Below, one piece after another: positions 36,220 to 42,571 of a stretch of 54,634 bases of DNA. Origin of the DNA: Pseudomonas sp. HMWF021 (GTDB lineage Bacteria; Pseudomonadota; Gammaproteobacteria; Pseudomonadales; Pseudomonadaceae); the NCBI RefSeq assembly GCF_003061005.1, contig NZ_QAIK01000067.1, forward strand, positions 20,124 to 74,757, in the 5' to 3' direction. Made by a program: the position numbers and the translations under genes. Numbering within the stretch: position 1 is the first letter of the stretch; each line of letters opens with the position of its first letter. The notes below the pieces were generated by a model. It worked only from the letters and a program-made list of their open reading frames with translations. It ran no database searches and was not told the DNA's origin.

Positions 36220-39200
36220 TCAGTCTGTGGTTGCCAGTGCCGGTAAAGGTTCTGGCTTAGGCCGATGGAACAGCCGCTCGAGCCACAAGTATATGACCGG
36301 AGTGGTAAACAGCGTCAGCATCTGGCTGACCAGCAAACCGCCCACCACCGCAATCCCCAGCGGCTGGCGCAGCTCGGCGCCGGTGCCGTAGCCGAGCATC
36401 AGCGGCAGCGCGCCGAGCAGGGCGGCGAGGGTGGTCATGATGATCGGCCGGAACCGCGTGATGCACGCTTCGAAGATTGCATCCTGCGGCGCCAATCCGC
36501 GATGGCGCTGGGCTTCCAGCGCAAAGTCGATCATCAGGATGCCGTTCTTCTTGACGATGCCGATCAGCAGCACCAGCCCGATCAGCGCCATGATCGAAAA
36601 ATCCTGACCGCAGATCCACAGCATGATCACCGCACCGAGGCCCGCTGTCGGCAGGGTCGAAATGATCGTCAGCGGATGCACGAAGCTCTCGTAAAGCACG
36701 CCGAGAATGATGTACACCGCCACCAGTGCCGCGAGAATCAGCCACGGCTGACTCGCCAGCGAACTCTGGAACGCCTGCGCCGCGCCCTGGAAGTTGCCGC
36801 TGATGGCGGTGGGCATGCCGATCTCGGCCTTGGCCTGATTGAGCAGAATCACCGCGTCGCCCAACGCCACGCCGGGCGCGAGGTTGAACGACAGGTTGGC
36901 GGCCGGGAACATGCCGTCATGGGCAATCGACAGTGGGCCGATGGTCGGCGCATCGAATTTGGCCAACGCAGACAGCGGCACCATCTCGCCACTCAGCGGC
37001 GAGCGCAGGTAGAAATAGTTGAGGCTTTCGGCCTTGCCGCGTTGCTTGGTGTCCAGCTCCAGAATCACGTTGTACTGGTTGACCTGGGTCTGGAACTCGT
37101 TGATCTGGCGTTGGCCGAACGCATCGTACAGCGCCTCGTCGACATCGCTCGCGGTGAGGCCGAAACGCGCGGCGGCGCTGCGATCGATGCTGATGTGGGT
37201 GATGCTGCCGCCCAGTTGCAGGTCGTTGGAAATATCGCGGAACGCCGGGTTGCTGCGCAGTTTTTCCGTCAGGCGCTGGGTCCAGGTGGCGAGGGTCGCG
37301 CCATCGTTGCTCTTGAGCACGTATTGGTACTGCGCACGGCTCGGGCCGGAGCTCAAGTTGATGTCCTGGCCGGCGCGCAGGTACAGGACGATGCCCGGGA
37401 CTTTCATCAGTTGCGGACGAATCCGGTCGATGAACTGGCTGGCGGACACGTCGCGGTCACCGCGTTTTTTCAGGGCAATCCAGAAGCGCCCGTTGGCGAT
37501 GGTCTGGTTGCTGCCGGACACACCCACCGAATGCGAGAACGCCTGCACGGCCGGGTCGGCGGCGACGATTTCGGCCATCGCCAGGTGTTTTTTCACCATG
37601 TCGCCGTAGGAGATATCCGCAGCGGCTTCGGTGGTGCCGAGGACAAAACCGGTGTCCTGTACCGGGAAAAAACCCTTGGGGATAAAGATGTAGCCGGCAA
37701 TCGCCATTGCCAGCGACAGGCCGAACACGCCGATCATCAGCTTCTGATGGGCGAGGGCGCGGCGCAGGCCTTTTTCGTACCAGCCGAGCAGGCGTTCGCT
37801 GAAGCCCGGTTTGTCGTGGGCGTGGTGCACCGGTTTGCGCATGAAGAGCGCTGCCAGCGTCGGTGCCAGGGTCAGCGACACCACCACGGAAATCATGATG
37901 GTCGAAGTCGCGGTCAGGGCAAACTCCTTGAACAGCCGCCCGACCACACCGCCCATGAACAGCAGCGGAATGAACGCCGCCACCAGCGAGAAACTGATCG
38001 ACACCACGGTGAAGCCAATCTCACCGGCGCCTTTGACCGCCGCCTCGCGCATGCTGTCGCCGGCCTCCAGATGCCGGTGGATGTTTTCCACCACCACGAT
38101 CGCGTCGTCCACGACAAACCCGACTGCGACGACAATCGCCACCAGCGTCAGGTTGTTCAGGCTGAACCCCAGCAGGTACATCAGGGCGAAACTGGCGGTC
38201 AGCGACACGCCGAGCACGGCCGAGACAATCATGGTCGCCGACAACTGGCGCAGGAACAGCGCCATTACCGCCACCACCAGCAGAATCGCGATCAGCAGAG
38301 TGATTTCGACTTCATGCAGCGAGGCGCGGATGGTCTGGGTGCGGTCGATCAGGGTTTTCACCTGCACCGAGGCCGGGAGCATGGCTTCGAGGCCGGGCAG
38401 GGCGGCCTGAATACGGTCGACGGTTTCGACGATGTTGGCGCCGGGCTGGCGCGAGATCACCAGGTTTACCCCCGGTTGATCACCGGCCCAGGCTTGCACG
38501 TAGGCATCTTCCGAACCGTTGACGACTTTGGCGACATCGCGCAGGTGAACCGGGGCGCCGTCCTTGTAGGAAACGATGAGTTGGCTGTAGTCCTCGGGGT
38601 GGAACAACTGGTCGTTGGTCGACAGCGTCGAGATGCTCGATTCCCCGTACAACGCACCTTTGGCGAGGTTGAGGCTGGTCTGCTGGATTGCCAGCCGGAT
38701 GTCGGCCAGGGTCAGGCCGATGGCCGCCAGTTTGTCGGCGGAGGCTTGTACGCGGATCGCCGGACGTTGCTGACCGGTGATGTTGATCTGGCCTACGCCG
38801 TCGATCTGACTGATCTGACGTGAGAGCAGGGTTTCCACCAGATCGCTGAGTTCGGTGCCGGGCATTTGCGTTGAGCTGACGCTGAGGATCAGCACCGGGC
38901 TGTCGGCCGGGTTGACCTTCTTCCAGGTCGGCAGGGTCGGCATGTCCTTGGGCAGCTTGCCGGCGGCGGTATTGATCGCGGCCTGGACTTCCTGGGCGGC
39001 GGTGTCGATGCTCTTGTCGAGGGTGAATTGCAGGGTCAGCAGGCTGGAGCCGAGCGCACTGCTGGAAGTCATCTGGGTCATGCCGGGGATGGCGCTGAAT
39101 TGCACCTCCAGCGGCGTGGCCACGGACGAGGCCATGGTGTCGGGGCTGGCGCCGGGCAATTGCGCCGAGACCTGGATCGTCGGAAATTCCGCTTCCGGCA

Positions 39201-39321
39201 GTGGGGCAATTGGCAAACGCGGGAAGGCAATCGCACCGACCAATACCAGCGCGATGGTCAGCAGAATCGTCGCGACCGGGTGATCGATGCACCAGGTGGA
39301 GACGCCTTTGTGCTCCTTCAT
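36220..39321 (-). CDS. RND efflux pump, HAE1 (multidrug) type
   Basis: A 1033-residue inner-membrane proton antiporter with the two-fold RND layout: 12 helices and two large periplasmic loops. The proton-relay Asp pair lies in helix 4 (VGFVVDDAIVVVENIHRHLE). The N-terminus STWCIDHPVATILLTIALVLVGAIAFPRLPIAPLPEAEFPTI (split across the first helix) is closest to MdtB/MdtC and MuxB-type pumps. Its start overlaps the adaptor stop (ATGA). Substrates are unknown. No outer-membrane channel gene is present in the operon. Confidence 0.93.
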   Translation of the reverse strand: MKEHKGVSTWCIDHPVATILLTIALVLVGAIAFPRLPIAPLPEAEFPTIQVSAQLPGASPDTMASSVATPLEVQFSAIPGMTQMTSSSALGSSLLTLQFTLDKSIDTAAQEVQAAINTAAGKLPKDMPTLPTWKKVNPADSPVLILSVSSTQMPGTELSDLVETLLSRQISQIDGVGQINITGQQRPAIRVQASADKLAAIGLTLADIRLAIQQTSLNLAKGALYGESSISTLSTNDQLFHPEDYSQLIVSYKDGAPVHLRDVAKVVNGSEDAYVQAWAGDQPGVNLVISRQPGANIVETVDRIQAALPGLEAMLPASVQVKTLIDRTQTIRASLHEVEITLLIAILLVVAVMALFLRQLSATMIVSAVLGVSLTASFALMYLLGFSLNNLTLVAIVVAVGFVVDDAIVVVENIHRHLEAGDSMREAAVKGAGEIGFTVVSISFSLVAAFIPLLFMGGVVGRLFKEFALTATSTIMISVVVSLTLAPTLAALFMRKPVHHAHDKPGFSERLLGWYEKGLRRALAHQKLMIGVFGLSLAMAIAGYIFIPKGFFPVQDTGFVLGTTEAAADISYGDMVKKHLAMAEIVAADPAVQAFSHSVGVSGSNQTIANGRFWIALKKRGDRDVSASQFIDRIRPQLMKVPGIVLYLRAGQDINLSSGPSRAQYQYVLKSNDGATLATWTQRLTEKLRSNPAFRDISNDLQLGGSITHISIDRSAAARFGLTASDVDEALYDAFGQRQINEFQTQVNQYNVILELDTKQRGKAESLNYFYLRSPLSGEMVPLSALAKFDAPTIGPLSIAHDGMFPAANLSFNLAPGVALGDAVILLNQAKAEIGMPTAISGNFQGAAQAFQSSLASQPWLILAALVAVYIILGVLYESFVHPLTIISTLPTAGLGAVIMLWICGQDFSIMALIGLVLLIGIVKKNGILMIDFALEAQRHRGLAPQDAIFEACITRFRPIIMTTLAALLGALPLMLGYGTGAELRQPLGIAVVGGLLVSQMLTLFTTPVIYLWLERLFHRPKPEPLPALATTD

Positions 39322-40475
39322 GGTTTTGGCTCCGCTTGCACCACCTGCGGCGGCTCGGTCATGACCTGCACGGTCGAACCGGGTTTGAGCCGCGACTGGC
39401 CGTCACTGACCAGTTGATCGCCGGCCTTTACGCCTTTGATGATGTCCTGGCCGCTGCCCTGATAAACCATCTGCACTTGTACGGCTTCGACCTTGTCGCC
39501 ATTCACGCGATAGACGAAGTGTTGATCAAGACCGCGCTGTACGACGGTGGGCGGCACCACCAGCGCATCCTTGTCCAGCGCCGTCTGAATTTTTACCGTC
39601 ACCAGCAGGCCCGGCCAGAGTTTCTGGCTGGCATTGTCGAATTCGGCCTTGGCGCGGATGGTGCCGGTGTTGGCGTTGATCTGGTTGTCGATCAGGGTCA
39701 GGTGACCTTCGCCGAGCAGGTTGCCGGTTTCGCCGTCGGTGTCGGCGCCGATGTAGGCCTTGACCTGCGCACGCTGCGGATCGTTGATCAGGCCCTGCAG
39801 GGTCGGCAGCATTTGCTGCGGCAGCGAGAACTCCACGGCGATCGGGTCGATCTGGGTCACGGTGAACAGGCCGGCGGTGTCGGTCATGCGCAGGAAGTTG
39901 CCTTCATCGACTGTACGAATACCGACGCGACCGGTGACCGGGGAGCGAATCTGCGTGTAGGAAAGCTGTACCTGCGCCGAGTCAATCGAGGCCTGGTTGC
40001 CTTGGGCGGTGGCTTTCAATTGGTTGACCAGTGCCTGCTGCTGGTCGTAGGTCTGCTTGGAGACGCCGTCGTCGACGCTGAGCAGTTTGTAGCGCTTGAG
40101 GTTGACCAGGGCGACTTGCAATTGCGCTTGGCTTTCGCCCAGTTGCGCGCGGGCCTGATCGAGGCTGGCGCGGATTGAGCGGTCGTCGATGGTGGCGAGC
40201 AGGTCGCCGGCCTTCACCAGTTGGCCTTCCTTGACGAAGATTTTGGTGAGGATGCCGTCGACTTGTGGGCGCACCACCACGCTGTGCAACGAGAGGACCG
40301 AGCCGATGCCGCTGGTGTAGCGGGGGACGTCTTTTTCGCTGACCGTGACGACGCGGACCGGGATGGCGGTCGGGGTTGCCAGTTTGGTCGGGGCGGGTTT
40401 CAGTGCCCACCCTGTGCCTGCGGCGGCCAGGGCGATCACTAGGGCTAGCAGGGCTTGGTTTTTTTTGATTCGCAT
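39318..40475 (-). CDS. RND periplasmic adaptor (membrane-fusion) protein, MdtA-like
   Basis: A 385-residue adaptor. It has an N-terminal membrane anchor (about 8-24, no lipobox), a barrel-sandwich domain (VVRPQVDGILTKIFVKEGQLVKAGDLLATID), an alpha-helical hairpin (about 100-160), the second lipoyl half (TQIRSPVTGRVGIRTVDEGNFLR) and a beta-barrel/MP domain. It links the pump to an outer-membrane channel. First gene of the four-gene operon adaptor-pump-regulator-kinase; its promoter must lie in the repeat-rich region beyond 40475. Confidence 0.93.
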   Translation of the reverse strand: MRIKKNQALLALVIALAAAGTGWALKPAPTKLATPTAIPVRVVTVSEKDVPRYTSGIGSVLSLHSVVVRPQVDGILTKIFVKEGQLVKAGDLLATIDDRSIRASLDQARAQLGESQAQLQVALVNLKRYKLLSVDDGVSKQTYDQQQALVNQLKATAQGNQASIDSAQVQLSYTQIRSPVTGRVGIRTVDEGNFLRMTDTAGLFTVTQIDPIAVEFSLPQQMLPTLQGLINDPQRAQVKAYIGADTDGETGNLLGEGHLTLIDNQINANTGTIRAKAEFDNASQKLWPGLLVTVKIQTALDKDALVVPPTVVQRGLDQHFVYRVNGDKVEAVQVQMVYQGSGQDIIKGVKAGDQLVSDGQSRLKPGSTVQVMTEPPQVVQAEPKP

Positions 40476-40940
40476 GCGGGGTGGGCGCCGGACGGAGTTT
40501 GGGCAGGGTTGTTGTCTTTATAAACCTGTCTGCAGGTCAGTAGGGTGACGGCTAGCTGTCAGCGCTGTCAGTTTCGCCGGGGTGTATATCCGTTTCTGCG
40601 GGTGTGGCTGATTACGGTTCCGCCCTTACGGCGGGTCACTTTTTCCAGACGCCGAAAAAGTAACCAAAAAGGCTTGCTCCTGCGTTCGGCCCTCTCGCTA
40701 AAGCTCGGGGTCCCTTCGCTGCGGGATTGATCCGGGCGCAGCGCCTCCGGTTTGCTTCGCTGCACCTCCTCTCGCTGTGTTTGGCTGCGCCAAACGGTCG
40801 CTGCGCTCCCACGCCCGGATCAATCCCTCCACTCAGCCTTCCGACGTCGCCCGTGGATCAAGATCAAGAGCGGCAGCCGAGCTTGCGCTCATCCTGGAGT
40901 GGGGCGGCATGCGCCGCGTGCGGGTTGTACTTATCTTCCC
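40476..40940. repeat. Non-coding block of nested inverted repeats
   Basis: No convincing gene. Three hairpins are readable: GGTCACTTTTT (40634-40644) with AAAAAGTAACC (40655-40665); a perfect GTTTGGC-TGC-GCCAAAC (40779-40795); and a 16-bp pair GGGATTGATCCGGGCG (40723-40738) with its complement (40812-40827) enclosing the second hairpin. I recall similar blocks as dispersed intergenic sequence in fluorescent pseudomonads. It is probably a non-autonomous mobile or degenerate element. Short open frames on both strands are shadows of the repeats. Confidence 0.6.
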
Positions 40941-41168
40941 TGTAGGAGCTGCCGCAGGCTGCGATCTTTTGATCTTGCTTTTGCTCTTCTGTGGGAGCTG
41001 GCTTGCCAGCGATGGCGGCCTGACAGCCGACCGATCTCCAACTGAATGCACCCAGCCTTCCTGTAGGAGCTGCCGAAGGCTGCGATCTTTTGATCTCGCT
41101 TTTGAGTTGTGAAAGCCAAAGTCAAAAGATCGTCCGAACGCGGCCCGAGCCTTCGGCAGCTCCTACAG
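40941..41168. repeat. REP cluster with both repeat families
   Basis: A single GTAGGAGCTGCCGCAGGC copy (40941-40980), then one copy of the second family (TGTGGGAGCTGGCTTGCCAGC, 40990-41017), then a doublet of the first family (41061-41168). The doublet's right arm is interrupted by CCGAACGCGGCCCGA. This is the only place in the window where the two families lie together. Confidence 0.82.
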
Positions 41169-41229
41169 TGAGTGGGTTTGTGTTTAAAAGTGTGTGAGCA
41201 AACCAGAACCTTCCCACAAGATTTTCAGG

Positions 41230-41258
41230 TTGTCCGTCGGACGCACGATCTCTAGGCT
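41230..41258 (+). promoter_or_regulatory. Candidate promoter of the DUF6124-type gene and its leader
   Basis: TTGTCC (41230-41235), a 17-nt spacer and TAGGCT (41253-41258). The predicted start, about 41265, coincides with the first base of the leader's first hairpin, which supports both calls. Confidence 0.5.
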
Positions 41259-41264
41259 TTGGTT

Positions 41265-41508
41265 GTCACCGCAAATCGGTGATCGGGTGTGAGAACCCGC
41301 TAAGAGGTTTTAATCAAGCGCCAGCCGCACCATAATCGCCGCCAGCTTATTTGCTGCCGACGATCTTCTATGGCGGCTGTGTGCGGGCGGACTTCGGTTC
41401 GGCCGGGTTGATCTCTTACCGGTTTCTCACTCCGCACATAGCTGCCACCTCTTCGTCGCGTGAGAAACGACAGAGATGGCTTTAATCAGATGATTAGAGA
41501 TCAATTCA
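41265..41508 (+). promoter_or_regulatory. Structured 5' leader RNA, candidate cis-regulatory switch
   Basis: Hairpins in order: H1 TCACCG-CAAAT-CGGTGA (41266-41282). H2 CGGGT-GTGAGA-ACCCG (41284-41299). H3, a 16-bp stem of 41371-41386 with 41432-41447 whose two non-canonical pairs are both G-U on this strand; it encloses GGAC-TTCG-GTTC (41389-41400), a cUUCGg tetraloop. H4 CTTTAATC...GATTAGAG (41480-41499), covering the AGAGA Shine-Dalgarno. Alternative pairing: CCGCAC (41325-41330) and GCCGCCA (41338-41344) match the left strand of H3 perfectly. Long-range pairing: GTTTCTCAC (41422-41430) with GTGAGAAAC (41460-41468). No open frame of note. I do not recognise an Rfam family. Confidence 0.55.
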
Positions 41509-41871
41509 ATGTCGAAACCCGTACCCGATCCTCCCGTAGAAACCACAACCCCGCTCGCCGAAGCCATCCGCGCTGAAGACCTCGCCAAAAACCGCGAAGC
41601 CATCAAACGTGCGCTCGATTTCTACCTCTGTCCGCAACCCGTCCAGCCACGACAGCCAAGCACAATGTTTCTGGTCAACCCAGGTATCGACACCGAAACC
41701 CTGCTCGCCCACGCTTACGAATCGTTGGCCTCTGCCAGTGCCATGGCCAGCAACTTCGCCAATGAACTCGGTGGTTCGCAGCGCAGCACTGCCCTGGCGA
41801 TCCAGCAAATCGTCATGCTCGCCGAGCTGGCGGTGAATCGGGCGCTGGATCGGGTTGATCCACGCACTTGA
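41509..41871 (+). CDS. DUF6124-type small protein, function unknown
   Basis: A 120-residue cytoplasmic protein with no signal peptide or membrane helix. The layout is an N-terminal Pro-rich start (MSKPVPDPPVETTTP), a helix with AIKRALDFYLCPQP, a central TMFLVNPGIDTETLLAHAYESLASASAMASNFA, and a C-terminal helix ALAIQQIVMLAELAVNRALD. I recognise this as the Pseudomonas family now called DUF6124, from memory; no function is known. It follows a long structured leader whose last hairpin covers its ribosome-binding site (AGAGA, 8 nt before the ATG), so translation is probably controlled. It is a single-gene unit followed by a REP doublet. Confidence 0.8.
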   Translation: MSKPVPDPPVETTTPLAEAIRAEDLAKNREAIKRALDFYLCPQPVQPRQPSTMFLVNPGIDTETLLAHAYESLASASAMASNFANELGGSQRSTALAIQQIVMLAELAVNRALDRVDPRT

Positions 41872-41898
41872 TCCGTCCGAGCACCGCGTCATCGTCCA

Positions 41899-41961
41899 TC
41901 GCGAGCAGGCTCGCTCCCACAGAAAAACGCGCTTCACCTGTGGGAGCGAGCCTGCTCGCGA
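41899..41961. repeat. REP doublet, second family (GCGAGCAGGCTCGCTCCCACA)
   Basis: Inverted copies at 41899-41921 and 41939-41961 with core GAGCAGGCTCGCTCCCACAG (one base trimmed). It follows the DUF6124-type gene and could serve as its terminator, although there is no T tract. Confidence 0.85.
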
Positions 41962-41990
41962 AGACGTCTGTGCGGGCGACGCATGTCTGT

Positions 41991-42046
41991 CGGCTATTGT
42001 TGTTAGCCGGTCCCAAAAAAGGGACCGATCATTCCCGATTTGGGAA
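41991..42046. other. Three consecutive short hairpins
   Basis: CGGCTA-TTGTTGT-TAGCCG (41991-42009), GGTCCC-AAAAAA-GGGACC (42009-42026) and TTCCC-GATTT-GGGAA (42032-42046), packed into 56 bases with no T tract. There is no coding sequence. Whether this is an RNA element, an operator region or chance is unknown. Confidence 0.4.
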
Positions 42047-42112
42047 ACATTGAACTATCACCTACCTCTAAACCGTTCGGCGTGCGCTGCAAATCTTCAG
42101 GTGCCGAGTCCG

Positions 42113-42135
42113 GGCGCGCAGGTATACTGCGCGCC
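42113..42135 (+). promoter_or_regulatory. Inverted repeat around a TATACT -10, candidate promoter/operator
   Basis: Perfect 9-bp arms GGCGCGCAG and CTGCGCGCC flank GTATA, creating TATACT (42123-42128) followed by a GC-rich discriminator. It lies about 50 nt before the 79-residue gene. I see no good -35. A GC-rich discriminator is typical of promoters under stringent control. Confidence 0.4.
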
Positions 42136-42182
42136 TTCGCGGCTCACTGTTCGGGCCCGACTTTTTGCTTTGCGGAGCTTTT

Positions 42183-42422
42183 ATGACTTCCCCGACCCAA
42201 CCGCCGGTTGACCACGCCGTGAGCGATGTTCCGGCCGAGCTTGCCGACGCCAGCGAAACCAAACCCGAGATCCCGGCTTTCAAGTTCCCGTTCAAACCGG
42301 GCGAACTGGCGGCTGCCAAGGGTTCGAACCAGCCGTGGTACAAGAACGGCGCCAAGAATGGCCACACCAAGACCCCAGGCATGGCGCCGCCGGGGACCCG
42401 CCGTTCGATGGGCAAGCGCTGA
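42183..42422 (+). CDS. Small conserved protein, function unknown
   Basis: 79 residues from ATG 42183, with GGAGC upstream. The N-terminal half is acidic and probably disordered (SDVPAELADASETKPEIP). The C-terminal half is basic and motif-like (FKFPFKPGELAAAKGSNQPWYKNG, then GMAPPGTRRSMGKR; two stretches). No signal peptide or membrane helix. I recognise no domain. Trp, Tyr and Gly-Lys-rich ends of this kind suggest nucleic-acid or ribosome contact, but that is a guess. Coding bias agrees with its neighbours. Confidence 0.7.
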   Translation: MTSPTQPPVDHAVSDVPAELADASETKPEIPAFKFPFKPGELAAAKGSNQPWYKNGAKNGHTKTPGMAPPGTRRSMGKR

Positions 42423-42571
42423 GTTTCACCCCGCCTTCAGCCATCGGCTGCGATTTTCGGTCGCAGTGATGGCTAAGTGCTCAGTTCCTGAGCCAGATCA
42501 ATATTTGACCAATTGGTGCGCTTAGAGTCAGCAGCCCTGCCGACTCTTCCAATAAAACGAGCGCGCCATTC

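Noticed and set aside
36265-38823. 852-codon open frame opposite the RND pump gene
   Set aside because: It is the antisense shadow of a clear RND pump gene in GC-rich DNA; its product is Gln/His/Arg/Ala-rich low-complexity sequence without any family motif.
40545-41125. Several 60-110-codon frames on both strands in the repeat block
   Set aside because: They run through inverted repeats and REP elements, so both strands give similar peptides; I treat them as repeat shadows.
40941-41168. Possible CRISPR-like repeated units
   Set aside because: Copies alternate in orientation, belong to two families and have irregular spacing, without spacers of uniform length or cas genes; they are REP elements.
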